This document shows positions 41,487 to 50,134 of a stretch of DNA of 64,000 nucleotides, one piece after another (within the stretch, counting starts at the first letter, position 1; every line of letters starts with the position of its first letter). The DNA lies in assembly GCA_040396955.1 (NCBI GenBank), contig JBBAWX010000011.1:39442-103441 (forward strand). The letters run 5' to 3'. Below the pieces are notes generated by a model, which was given only the letters and a program-made list of their open reading frames with translations, made no database searches and was not told the origin of the DNA. The translations under genes were made by a program, and so were the position numbers. Source of the DNA: UBA965 sp040396955 (GTDB lineage: Bacteria; Chloroflexota; Chloroflexia; Chloroflexales; Roseiflexaceae).

Positions 41487-42527
41487 ATGGATGAACACGC
41501 GCAAACACACAGTCGCAAATTAGACCATGTCCGCATCGTCCTTGATGAAAATGTGGCAGCCAAAGGGGTGAGCACCGATTTTGCGCACTGGCGCATGCCC
41601 CACGAAGCCCTGCCCGAACTCGACATGGCACACATTGCGACCCACACCACGGTACTCGGCAAAACACTCCAAGCGCCGCTGGTCATCAGCTCCATGACCG
41701 GTGGAGCACACGACGTCACCACCATCAATCGAGCGCTCGCCGAGGCTGCCCAAGCACTCGGGATTGGCATGGGGGTCGGCTCGCAACGGGCGGCTATCGG
41801 CAATCCACAGCTCGCCCAGAGCTACCGCGTCCGTGACATCGCGCCAGACATTCTCTTGATGGCCAATCTAGGGGCAGTCCAACTCAATTACGGCTACGGC
41901 GTGAGTGAATGCCAACGCGCCGTCGACATGATCGAGGCCGATGCCCTCATTTTGCATCTCAACCCGCTCCAAGAGGCCGTACAACCCGAGGGCAACACCA
42001 ATTTTGCTGGGCTACTCGCCAAAATAGAAGCGGTCTGTCGCGCCCTGCCGGTCCCTGTCATCGCCAAAGAAGTCGGCAACGGGATTGGCGCCCGCACAGC
42101 CCAACGGCTTATTGACGCCGGTATTGCCGCCATCGATGTGGCGGGAGCGGGTGGCACGAGTTGGTCAGAGGTCGAGCGATTCCGTCATCACGATGCGCGC
42201 AAAGCGCAAACTGCCGGCGTTTTCGCTGACTGGGGCATCCCCACCAGCCAGGCGATCCGCCAAGTACGGCAAGCTCTGCCCACCACTCCCATTATCGGCA
42301 GTGGCGGCATCCGTAGTGGTGTCGACGTTGCCAAAGCGCTGGCGCTCGGGGCTGATCTGGTTGGTACTGCCAAACCCGCTCTCATTGCCGCTGTTGACCA
42401 AGCCGGCGCGGAGGCCGTCTACCGTGAGCTCCATGGGTTCATCAACGAATTACGGGTGGCCATGTTTTGTAGTGGTTGTGGCGATATTGCCAGCCTCCGC
42501 CAACTCACCCTAGAATACCTTGCATAA
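41487..42527 (+). CDS. fni: Isopentenyl-diphosphate delta-isomerase, type 2
   Basis: Type 2 IPP isomerase interconverts IPP and DMAPP using FMN and NADPH. The 346-residue TIM-barrel protein has the FMN sites SSMTGGAHDVT and MGVGSQRAAI, the NLGAVQLNYGYG strand, the LNPLQEAVQPEGNTNF substrate loop (His/Gln acid-base region), and GSGGIRSGVDVAKALALGADLVG that holds the FMN phosphate. ATG 41487 is taken as the start because upstream codons overlap the promoter. It is followed by a specificity-domain protein 4 bases later and then recF. Confidence 0.93.
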   Translation: MDEHAQTHSRKLDHVRIVLDENVAAKGVSTDFAHWRMPHEALPELDMAHIATHTTVLGKTLQAPLVISSMTGGAHDVTTINRALAEAAQALGIGMGVGSQRAAIGNPQLAQSYRVRDIAPDILLMANLGAVQLNYGYGVSECQRAVDMIEADALILHLNPLQEAVQPEGNTNFAGLLAKIEAVCRALPVPVIAKEVGNGIGARTAQRLIDAGIAAIDVAGAGGTSWSEVERFRHHDARKAQTAGVFADWGIPTSQAIRQVRQALPTTPIIGSGGIRSGVDVAKALALGADLVGTAKPALIAAVDQAGAEAVYRELHGFINELRVAMFCSGCGDIASLRQLTLEYLA

Positions 42528-42531
42528 TCCG

Positions 42532-43500
42532 ATGGATCAGCTACCAGCACACTGCGTGCCGTTACACACCCTGCTCCCACAGCCTTGTCAGGCGGGCATT
42601 GCCCCTGCGCCCAAAGTGGCCTTTGTCCTCGACAAAGCCACCCGCGACCGCCTGCTCTTGCTCGACACGTCGCTAGCCCCCTATCTGCGTCGTTACCTGA
42701 GTAGCGACGACATTGAGCGCTACACCGTCTGCGACGAGCACCGCTTTTTGTTGGCATTGCCTGCTGGCTGGACGCGCACCCTCGATGCACACGCCCACCC
42801 CAGCGATGCCTGGCACACCCTGGCCGAGCATGCCCCCGCACTGGCACGCCATCTGGCGATCCCCGCCACAGAACGCCCACATCACCAGTACTGGTGGGAA
42901 CTCGACGACCACACTGCGCTGCCTGCCCGCCATCAAAGCATCATCACCTGGCGCATTCACCGGAGCCAACTTTGGTTTGCACGCACTACCCCAGGATTTG
43001 TCAGCGCGGCAGCGTGGTTTGTCAGTGAGGGGATGTGGCAAGCCGGGCTACTCAACAGTAGCCCGATGCAACGCTGGTTGAACCGCGCCACCATAAAGAG
43101 TAGTCGTGATTTACCGGCTGTCGTCGATGCGCTCCCTGTGCCACAATCGCTTATCGCCGACCCCGAACTCGAACGCCTCGCCACCCATGCTGCCGAAACC
43201 CATCAAGCACGCATGTCGACGACGCGCGCCGGTGTCCAATCCCTGGTGCGTGCGTTTGCACCACTCGGAGCCAAAGTACCAGCGAGCTTGTACGATTGGC
43301 ACACCTTTGATTTTGCGCGTCTCCAACAGGCGCTCCGGCGTGCCTTCCAAGGTGATATCCCAGAGCGTCACCATGCTGAGTGGCACCAATGGCTGACAAC
43401 CGGGCAGGCCCAGCATGCCGATCTTGTGGCACAAGCCCAACGCATTGACCAACGCATCAATGCGTTGGTGGCAGCCCACCTGCCAGCACCACAGGAATGA
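42532..43500 (+). CDS. Stand-alone TaqI-like C-terminal specificity-domain protein
   Basis: A 322-residue protein with no catalytic motif of its own. The segment order PYLRRYLSSDDIERY, then YWWEL, ITWRIHRSQLWFA, a FVSEGMWQAGLLNSSP motif and a final LPxVVDALPVPQ resembles the target-recognition part of type IIG/Eco57I-like restriction-methylation enzymes (TaqI-like specificity domain). In those enzymes it follows a methyltransferase domain, which is absent here; the upstream gene is fni. It lies in a compact unit fni-this-recF with 4- and 3-base gaps. It may be a DNA-binding protein derived from such an enzyme. The match is by pattern only. Confidence 0.55.
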   Translation: MDQLPAHCVPLHTLLPQPCQAGIAPAPKVAFVLDKATRDRLLLLDTSLAPYLRRYLSSDDIERYTVCDEHRFLLALPAGWTRTLDAHAHPSDAWHTLAEHAPALARHLAIPATERPHHQYWWELDDHTALPARHQSIITWRIHRSQLWFARTTPGFVSAAAWFVSEGMWQAGLLNSSPMQRWLNRATIKSSRDLPAVVDALPVPQSLIADPELERLATHAAETHQARMSTTRAGVQSLVRAFAPLGAKVPASLYDWHTFDFARLQQALRRAFQGDIPERHHAEWHQWLTTGQAQHADLVAQAQRIDQRINALVAAHLPAPQE

Positions 43501-43503
43501 GCC

Positions 43504-44679
43504 ATGCACATTCAAAACCTTCGGCTCCGCAACTTTCGCAATTACACCCGGCTTGACCTTCCCCTCACGTCGGGGGCAACCCTGTTGTATGGACCAAATG
43601 CGGCCGGCAAAACTTCCATACTTGAAGCAGCTTACCTGCTCGCCATGACGCGCTCCCCGCGCACCGCCAATGACCGCGAATTGGTCTGTTGGCACGCCCC
43701 CATTATCCCCGACGTCCCCGTGACCGCCCATGTCGGCGCCAGCATTGGTCGACGTTTGGGAGTGACCCAGCTCGATGCCATCATCCAAGTGCGTGATCCG
43801 CAGAACGAACAATCAGGCACCAGCAAAATTTTGCGGGTCGACCACAAACCGGTGCGTGCGAGCGACTTCCTCGGCTTCCTACGGGTTGTTTTTTTTGCAC
43901 CGACCGACCTCGAGCTCATCACCGGCGCCCCCAGTGAGCGGCGCCGCTGGGTCGATGCCATGCTGTCTCAACTCGACGGCACCTATTTGCGTGCATTGAC
44001 TGGCTACACCAAAGCTCTTGCCCAGCGCAACGCCCTGCTTCGCCATTGGCGCGAACAACGCCGTCTGCCTCGCCAACCCGGCACCGAATTAAGCTTTTGG
44101 GACGATCGACTTGCCGAACACGGCGCCCTCATCATGGCCCATCGTCAGCTAGCCATGCACCAACTCAGCGCCTTAGCGGCCCCCCTGTACGGCACCATTG
44201 CGCAAACCAACAATCAACTCCACATCGAGTACATGCCCAATACACCACCCGAGAGTTACACGGCAACAGAGTTACGTGAATTTTTGCTGACGACCCTACA
44301 ACAGGAACACGGTCAAGATATTGCCCGTTGCCAAACTCAGAGTGGCCCGCATCGTGATGATTTTTTGGTGCGTGACGAACACATCGACCTCGGGGTCTAT
44401 GGCTCACGTGGACAACAACGGAGTGGCGTCATGGCACTCAAACTCGGTGAAGTCGCATTTATGCACCAGCGCACCCAAGAACGCCCCGTGCTCCTCCTCG
44501 ACGACGTCTTGTCGGAGCTCGACAGTAGTCGGCGTCATCATCTGCTTGAAGTCATCACCCACCCCGAGCAACAGAGCATCCTGACCGCCACCGGTATCAC
44601 CGATTTCGACGCCCAATTTTTGGCACACGCCCACCTCATGCGAGTCGACCAAGGCAGTGTCTTCGATTTGTCAGCCTGA
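43504..44679 (+). CDS. recF: DNA replication and repair protein RecF
   Basis: RecF is an SMC-like ATPase that helps load RecA at single-strand gaps. The 391-residue protein opens with IQNLRLRNFRNY, has Walker A LYGPNAAGKTSILEA, the family segment VVFFAPTDLELITGAPSERRRWVD, the ABC-type signature SRGQQRSGVMALKL and Walker B VLLLDDVLSELD. The length is normal. In many bacteria recF lies in the dnaA-dnaN-recF cluster; here it is about 12 kb from dnaA, behind fni and the specificity-domain gene. It converges on corA. Confidence 0.96.
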   Translation: MHIQNLRLRNFRNYTRLDLPLTSGATLLYGPNAAGKTSILEAAYLLAMTRSPRTANDRELVCWHAPIIPDVPVTAHVGASIGRRLGVTQLDAIIQVRDPQNEQSGTSKILRVDHKPVRASDFLGFLRVVFFAPTDLELITGAPSERRRWVDAMLSQLDGTYLRALTGYTKALAQRNALLRHWREQRRLPRQPGTELSFWDDRLAEHGALIMAHRQLAMHQLSALAAPLYGTIAQTNNQLHIEYMPNTPPESYTATELREFLLTTLQQEHGQDIARCQTQSGPHRDDFLVRDEHIDLGVYGSRGQQRSGVMALKLGEVAFMHQRTQERPVLLLDDVLSELDSSRRHHLLEVITHPEQQSILTATGITDFDAQFLAHAHLMRVDQGSVFDLSA

Positions 44680-44689
44680 TGTTTCAGCC

Positions 44690-45583
44690 TCAATTCTGAT
44701 TGCGCAACCAGCCCCGCCGATAAAAATACCAGAGCAAACTGCAACTGACCACGACCATGGCACCAATGGCGAGCGGGTACCCCCACGGCCACGCAAGTTC
44801 AGGCATGTGGGCGAAATTCATCCCGTAAATACCCGCAATCAGGGAATTCACCATCAAAATAATGGAAGCAATGGTCATCACCTTCATGATTTCGTTGAGT
44901 CGATTTGACTGAATGGAAAGATGGACATCGAGCACGGCGGTCAACAAATCGCGGTGTAAATCGATCGTATCAACGATGCGCAACACGTGGTCGTACACAT
45001 CTTGCATGTGGGTGGCAGTTGTCACATCGATGGGCAGCAGATCACCACGTAGCACCACGTTGAGTGCTTCACGGCTCGGGACGACGTGGCGGCGCAACTC
45101 CAAGAGGCTGCGTTTCAGCTGAATCAAATGCCCCCACTGTTGTGACTGATACCCAGACAAAATATCGGCTTCGACCTGCTCCACGTGGTCGCCAATGGCG
45201 TCAAGCAGGGGAAAGTAGCTGTCCACAATGCTATCAAGAATGACATGGAGCAACGCCCCAAATGTGGCTGGCGCCATGGTGCGCAGGTACTGCCAACGCT
45301 GTTTGGCTTCGCTGATGACCTCGAGTTCGCCGTGGTGGACCGTGATGATACGCATGGGCGTCACAAACAGGTAAATCGGTGTCATCAGCACCCGACCTTG
45401 CGCAGAACCAGCAAAGTGGAAACGATAAAAAACAAAAAACACTCCCTCTGCATAGCGTTCCACTTTGGTTCGTTGACCACCATTCATGATGTCGTCCACC
45501 ACCAACGGGTGAATGCCGAGGGCAATCAGCTCGTCGCGGTGAGGGCGATCAAGGTCAATCCAAGTCAGTTGTTCGGTCGACAT
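44690..45583 (-). CDS. corA: Magnesium/cobalt transporter CorA family
   Basis: CorA forms a pentameric channel for divalent cations. The 297-residue protein has a large cytoplasmic N-terminal domain and a long helix. Two C-terminal membrane segments end with the GMN selectivity motif (YGMNFAHMPELAWPWGYPLAI) and a positively charged tail (RRGWLRNQN). The motif and length (about 300) fit bacterial CorA. It stands between convergent recF and divergent agmatinase genes. Whether it prefers Mg, Co or another metal cannot be told. Confidence 0.93.
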   Translation of the reverse strand: MSTEQLTWIDLDRPHRDELIALGIHPLVVDDIMNGGQRTKVERYAEGVFFVFYRFHFAGSAQGRVLMTPIYLFVTPMRIITVHHGELEVISEAKQRWQYLRTMAPATFGALLHVILDSIVDSYFPLLDAIGDHVEQVEADILSGYQSQQWGHLIQLKRSLLELRRHVVPSREALNVVLRGDLLPIDVTTATHMQDVYDHVLRIVDTIDLHRDLLTAVLDVHLSIQSNRLNEIMKVMTIASIILMVNSLIAGIYGMNFAHMPELAWPWGYPLAIGAMVVVSCSLLWYFYRRGWLRNQN

Positions 45584-45656
45584 CTCTGTTTTCCCCCTCT
45601 ACACGACCGCACATGGTACAATTCGGGCAGAATCTTCACTGCATCACGAGGCATCC

Positions 45657-46559
45657 ATGAGCGCATACGAATACGCGACACCAGAGAACTTCCTTGGACT
45701 CGAGGGGGAATGTGCCAGCTACGAACACGCCGGTGTACTGGTGCTTCCCATTCCCTACGAGGCCACCGTCAGCTTTGGGCAGGGCGCTCGTGGCGGACCG
45801 CGTGCCATCATCAACGCCTCACGTCAAGTCGAATTATACGACCGTGAGTTCGATACCGAGTGCGCGCTCAACTATGGCGTGCACACCCTCCCCGCCCTGG
45901 CACCCCATACTGCCGGACCTCACGCCATGGTCGATGCCATCACGGCCTGTGCCCACGAACACCTCCAGAGTGGCAAATTACTGGTCGGCCTCGGTGGTGA
46001 ACACAGTATTTCGAGCGGGTTTGCCCGCGCCATTCATGCCATCCACGGCCAATTCGTCCTTGTCCAAATCGACGCTCACAGCGATCTGCGTGACAGCTAC
46101 GAGGGCAGCCCGTATAGCCACGCCAGTGTGGCACGCCGTATCGCCGAGCTCGGCGGCGACATCCTGCAGTTCGGCATCCGCTCGGTCTGCCAAGAAGAAA
46201 TCGACTACATCCGCGCCACCCCAGAACGCACCCGTGTCTGGTTCAACGACGACGTCCACGCCGGGGGACACCTCGACGAATTGGCACAGCGCATCGCCGG
46301 CAAAAAGGTCTTTTTGACCATCGACGTCGACGGCCTCGATCCGAGCATCATGCCCGCGACCGGCACCCCAGAGCCCTACGGCCTCAGCTGGAATCAGACC
46401 CTCGACATCGTGCGCACCGTCACACGACACGCCGACGTCGTCGCATTTGACTGCGTGGAGCTGGCCCCCATCGCCGGCATGCACTCCAGCGATTTCATCA
46501 CCGCCAAACTTATCTACAAGGTGATGAACCTCGTCATGGCAGGACGAAAGGTGAAGTAG
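45657..46559 (+). CDS. speB: Agmatinase-like ureohydrolase
   Basis: A ureohydrolase that probably splits agmatine to putrescine and urea. The 300-residue protein has manganese ligands in GLGGEHSISSG, VQIDAHSDLRDSYEG and LTIDVDGLDPSIMPATGTPEPYGL. The N-terminal IPYEATVSFGQGARGGPRAI and SPYSHASVARRI segments favour agmatinase over arginase. A TACAAT box lies at 45617-45622, 40 bases before the start. A sulfotransferase gene starts 2 bases after its stop. With the arginase at 32159 it gives two routes from arginine to polyamine precursors. Other guanidino substrates remain possible. Confidence 0.85.
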   Translation: MSAYEYATPENFLGLEGECASYEHAGVLVLPIPYEATVSFGQGARGGPRAIINASRQVELYDREFDTECALNYGVHTLPALAPHTAGPHAMVDAITACAHEHLQSGKLLVGLGGEHSISSGFARAIHAIHGQFVLVQIDAHSDLRDSYEGSPYSHASVARRIAELGGDILQFGIRSVCQEEIDYIRATPERTRVWFNDDVHAGGHLDELAQRIAGKKVFLTIDVDGLDPSIMPATGTPEPYGLSWNQTLDIVRTVTRHADVVAFDCVELAPIAGMHSSDFITAKLIYKVMNLVMAGRKVK

Positions 46560-46561
46560 GC

Positions 46562-47374
46562 ATGTCACATCTTTCACGGCAACTGCACCACTCGTGGCAA
46601 CACGTTCGTTATGGCGGTCGTTTGCCCGATTTTTTGGTGATTGGTACACAAAAAGGTGGTACGACAAGCTTACACCAATTGTTGAGCATGCACCAGCAGG
46701 TCTACTTACCAGCAGTCAAAGAGGTCCACTACTTCACCAAACATGCTGATGAATCAGTGCAGTGGTATGCACGATTTTTTGCCGACGCGCGTGCCGATCA
46801 ATGGTGTGGTGATATCACCCCATACTATTTGTTTCATCCATACGCAGCTCCACGTATCCAAGCACTGCTCCCACATGTGCCCATGGTTGTGCTCCTACGC
46901 GACCCTGTGGAGCGTGCCCTTTCGCAGTATTTCATGGAACAACGGCGCGGCGATGAACCACTTGCTCTCCGTGACGCATTAGCGGCTGAGCCCGAACGCC
47001 TGCGCCATAGCACAACAGCCATCGCAACACCTGGGGTCATCGATACTCACCACATGGTTCACAGCTATGTCAGTCGTAGCCGATACGATGAACAACTCCA
47101 GCATTACTTTAGGTTTTTTCCACGCACGCAAATCTTAGTCCTCAAGAGTGAACAGTTCTTCCAAGATCCTGCTTCCGCATGGCATCACATCTTGACGTTC
47201 CTTGGTATACCCGTTACTCCATTACCCATGACCCTGCCCCACGCCAATGCGGGCAACAACGAATCAATGCATGTGTCGGCAGACATCCGTGCGCTACTCC
47301 ACACCTCACTTGCACCAACCTATACGTGGCTGAAAAACGAGTACGGCATTGAGTGGCAGACCATACCACACTAA
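46562..47374 (+). CDS. Sulfotransferase domain protein (PAPS-dependent)
   Basis: A 270-residue member of the sulfotransferase superfamily, transferring sulfate from PAPS to a sugar or other hydroxyl. The 5'-phosphosulfate loop is FLVIGTQKGGTTSLHQLL, and the 3'-phosphate region includes VVLLRDPVERALSQY with Arg and Ser. The family segment YVSRSRYDEQLQHYFRFFP and ILVLKSEQFFQDP are like heparan-sulfate N-deacetylase/sulfotransferases. It follows agmatinase by 2 bases, an odd partnership without an evident common pathway. Its lower-GC codon choice (for example ATT and TTT at the start) may point to separate origin. The acceptor is unknown. Confidence 0.85.
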   Translation: MSHLSRQLHHSWQHVRYGGRLPDFLVIGTQKGGTTSLHQLLSMHQQVYLPAVKEVHYFTKHADESVQWYARFFADARADQWCGDITPYYLFHPYAAPRIQALLPHVPMVVLLRDPVERALSQYFMEQRRGDEPLALRDALAAEPERLRHSTTAIATPGVIDTHHMVHSYVSRSRYDEQLQHYFRFFPRTQILVLKSEQFFQDPASAWHHILTFLGIPVTPLPMTLPHANAGNNESMHVSADIRALLHTSLAPTYTWLKNEYGIEWQTIPH

Positions 47375-48780
47375 CGTGTGGCGTCGAGCGTCGTGATGAC
47401 CTGTTGCAACGTGGGGGCATCCACAAACGGGTTCAGCACCACGCTCCGCAACCAACGCTGACCACGCCACGTTGGTGTCGACACAAAGGCCACACCATGA
47501 CGTTGCAATCGTTGTTGCATCTCCAATACCGTGTCGTCGCTCGCTCCACGTGGGCGAAAGCAGACCAAGTTGGTGGCAACTGGGGCGGCCAATACATACC
47601 CGGCCTGCTCAAGGCGGGCTCCCCACTCTGCCGCATATTGCATGCTCTGGTCAATGAGGTGGGCCACCCCACTGCGCCCGAGCACCTGCATCGTCAGCCA
47701 CACTTTCACCACATCGGCATGACGCGTCCCCTGCACGCTGATTTCGCCCAAATTACCCAATTCCGGATCAGCCCCCATGTAGGGAGCGGCAATGCGGAAA
47801 TGGCTGTGTAGCAGGTGACGTTGCCGGAACAACACCATGGCCGCCGTCTTACTCACGTACATCCACTTTTGCGGATTAAACGTGAGTGAATCGGCTCGGT
47901 GCGTACCGCGCAGCAGCGGAGCATGCCGTGGTGACCAAATCAGTGCTCCCGCATAGGCGGCATCCACGTGGTACCAGATGCCCTCATGCTGGCACACCTG
48001 CCCAATGGCGTCGAGTTCGTCAATGGCGCCGAGCACCGTGGTCCCCGCAGTAGCCACCACCACAAATGGATCACATCCCTGAGCACGTTGCGTGGCAATC
48101 GCTGCAGTCAATGCGGCCGCTGTCATGACTCCGTCTGCACCACTCGCAACCGCCACGACAGCGTCACTGCCCAAACCGAGGATCATGGCCGCTTTGTGCA
48201 ACGACGTATGTGCTTCAGCTGAGGCCAAAATGACCGGGCGCACGGCGAGACCAATCATCCCGTCACGCATCACCTGTGGATACCGCACATTGCGGGCCAT
48301 CGTCAAGGCCTGCAGATTGGCCAGCGTTCCCCCGGCGGTCATCACCCCGCCAGCCTGTGCGCCCATGTTGAATTCAGCCGCCATCATGCGCACAAGGCGA
48401 TCTTCGAGGCGTGACGCAAACGGCGAAAGCTCAAGTGCCAACATGTTGTTGTTGGTCGCCGCCGAAACGAGTTCCCCCAACAATGCCGCCGTACTGGGCA
48501 TCGTATCCATGTGTCCAATATACCCAGGGTGCGCCGGATTGGTGGCCCCGTCGAGGACCTGCTGGATGAGTGGCAAGAGCACATCGGCCGGTTGCGGTTG
48601 TTCGGGGAAACGCATCAACACCAGACTCCCTGGGTCGGGCTGGAGCGGTTTGTCGGCCGCCTGCGCCAAATGCCCTACGAGCAGGTCGAGCACTTGATGT
48701 GCCAACGCCGCCACATCCCCCTGATTTCGCCCCCGTGGGTCAATGAACGCTCGCGGGTCAATTCGACTGCCACGAAGCAT
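47371..48780 (-). CDS. PLP-dependent decarboxylase, group II (aromatic-amino-acid/glutamate type)
   Basis: A 469-residue fold-type I PLP decarboxylase. Visible features are HPGYIGHMDTMPS near the N terminus, GGTLANLQALTMAR, the Asp that holds the PLP nitrogen in YHVDAAYAGALIWSP, and the Schiff-base Lys in SLTFNPQKWMYVSKTA. This pattern is that of the group II family, including tyrosine, tryptophan and glutamate decarboxylases. ATG 48780 has GGGGAGG upstream, preferred over codons 22 residues earlier. The stop overlaps that of the convergent sulfotransferase. The substrate amino acid is not predictable. Confidence 0.88.
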   Translation of the reverse strand: MLRGSRIDPRAFIDPRGRNQGDVAALAHQVLDLLVGHLAQAADKPLQPDPGSLVLMRFPEQPQPADVLLPLIQQVLDGATNPAHPGYIGHMDTMPSTAALLGELVSAATNNNMLALELSPFASRLEDRLVRMMAAEFNMGAQAGGVMTAGGTLANLQALTMARNVRYPQVMRDGMIGLAVRPVILASAEAHTSLHKAAMILGLGSDAVVAVASGADGVMTAAALTAAIATQRAQGCDPFVVVATAGTTVLGAIDELDAIGQVCQHEGIWYHVDAAYAGALIWSPRHAPLLRGTHRADSLTFNPQKWMYVSKTAAMVLFRQRHLLHSHFRIAAPYMGADPELGNLGEISVQGTRHADVVKVWLTMQVLGRSGVAHLIDQSMQYAAEWGARLEQAGYVLAAPVATNLVCFRPRGASDDTVLEMQQRLQRHGVAFVSTPTWRGQRWLRSVVLNPFVDAPTLQQVITTLDATR

Positions 48781-48907
48781 GCTGTACCTCCCCTGCAGAT
48801 GACAAAACATACCGCCACAGCACTTCCAGTGTGCCATGCTTTCCATGCGAGTTTGGTATGATAGGAGTAGCTACAATCAGTGTAGCACGGTTGTGAGGGA
48901 GCGCATC

Positions 48908-49765
48908 ATGTCTTGGTTGAACCGCAAGTTGTTTCCATTCCCAGTCCGCACCTTTCGGAGCACCGACGGCGACATGTGCTACGTCGACATTGGCACCGGT
49001 AGCCCCATCATCTTCGTCCACGGTACCCCTACCTGGTCGTTTGTGTGGCGCCATGCCATCGCCAAACTCTCCCAGAGTCATCGTGTCATCGCCGTTGACC
49101 ACCTCGGCTTCGGCCTCTCCGAAAAAGACCCGGCAGCCCCCTACACCCTCGCCGATCATGCCCGGCGCTTCCGTGCCTTCGTTGATGCCCTACACCTCCA
49201 CGACATTACCTTGGTCGTGCACGATTTTGGCGGCCCCATTGCCCTCGCCGATGCCATCGAGCGCCCTGGACTCTATCAGCGCCTCATCCTCTGCAACACC
49301 TTCTGCTGGCCCTTTGCCGATGAATTTGCCGTGCCGGCACCGGTCAACTTCTTGCATGGTCGCCTCGGCGAATACCTCTACACGCGTCTGAACCTGTCGC
49401 CACGCTGGTTGCTCCCCGTCGTCTTTGCCAATCGAGATACGCTCACTTCGGACATCCATCAGCAGTACCTGGCCCCATTCGCCGACCCCAGCGAACGCCA
49501 AGCACCGTGGCGCCTCGTTGCCGAACTCCACCCCGATAATCCGTGGCTGGCCACACGCTGGGCCCAACGCGCCCACATCGCCAAAATTCCCACCCTCATC
49601 CTGTGGGGCACCCGCGACCCCGTCTTCCCCGATCGATTCTTGCAACGCTGGCGCACCCTCTTTCAACAGGCCCGCATTGCCACGTTTCATGATGCCGGTC
49701 ACCTTGTCCAAGAAGAAGCCTCGCGCGAATATGTCAAAGAAATTGAGCTGTTTCTCGCATCATAA
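48908..49765 (+). CDS. Alpha/beta hydrolase, haloalkane dehalogenase-like
   Basis: A 285-residue alpha/beta hydrolase of the haloalkane dehalogenase/epoxide hydrolase branch. The oxyanion loop is VHGTPTWSFVWR, and the nucleophile is Asp in LVVHDFGGPIAL, which distinguishes it from Ser esterases. The acid is probably Asp in WGTRDPVFP, and the catalytic His is in FHDAGHLVQEE. Dehalogenases usually have HGNPT or HGEPT; here the third residue is Thr, so a true halide-binding site is uncertain. ATG 48908 follows GAGGGAG. The gene stands alone and is divergent from the decarboxylase gene. Confidence 0.8.
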   Translation: MSWLNRKLFPFPVRTFRSTDGDMCYVDIGTGSPIIFVHGTPTWSFVWRHAIAKLSQSHRVIAVDHLGFGLSEKDPAAPYTLADHARRFRAFVDALHLHDITLVVHDFGGPIALADAIERPGLYQRLILCNTFCWPFADEFAVPAPVNFLHGRLGEYLYTRLNLSPRWLLPVVFANRDTLTSDIHQQYLAPFADPSERQAPWRLVAELHPDNPWLATRWAQRAHIAKIPTLILWGTRDPVFPDRFLQRWRTLFQQARIATFHDAGHLVQEEASREYVKEIELFLAS

Positions 49766-50051
49766 AGCGCTAAGTTCTTGCCAATTCCCTTGCAAATCTA
49801 GCACAATACGCAGGTTATCCTCGGGTCGTGTAATCACAATTTTAGCACGCTGAAACACTCGCATTGTCGACCATCACCATGGACGAAAAAAAACGCGTAG
49901 TACCAAGTAGATCCCCCTGATAGTGTGCTGATATATCAGGGGGATTTTTCATGTATTTCTCTCTTTTCTTTGACCATACATATCAATAAAAACGCTATCG
50001 TTTTGTCAGATATTTTTTCTTTTTTACAAAAAACCAAAACAGCATATTCTA
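49766..50051. other. Non-coding gap before the giant secreted protein gene
   Basis: The first 145 bases show no gene; a 7-codon frame (ATG 49880) is not credible. A terminator follows, then about 100 bases that are clearly AT-rich with poly-T and poly-A runs and lead into the promoter at 50052. No transposase remnant, long inverted repeat or RNA gene was recognised. Confidence 0.6.
49911..49949 (+). terminator. Intrinsic terminator
   Basis: ATCCCCCTGATA (49911-49922) pairs with TATCAGGGGGAT (49934-49945) and is followed by TTTTT. It lies 145 bases after the alpha/beta hydrolase and insulates the downstream giant gene. Confidence 0.85.
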
Positions 50052-50081
50052 TTGACAATGTCCATGCGTTTTTGCTAGGAT
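50052..50081 (+). promoter_or_regulatory. Promoter of the giant secreted protein gene
   Basis: TTGACA (50052-50057) and TAGGAT (50076-50081) are 18 bases apart in AT-rich DNA, about 53 bases upstream of the start codon. AGAGGGGTGG serves as ribosome-binding site. Confidence 0.6.
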
Positions 50082-50134
50082 AGACGTATCCGTATAAATC
50101 CATAAACCAAACCAACAAGAGGGGTGGTGCAAAC

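Noticed and set aside
49950..50110. AT-rich stretch as an insertion sequence remnant or horizontally acquired boundary
   Set aside because: No transposase fragment, terminal repeats or target duplication is seen. The region is a promoter area, and the following gene has normal composition.
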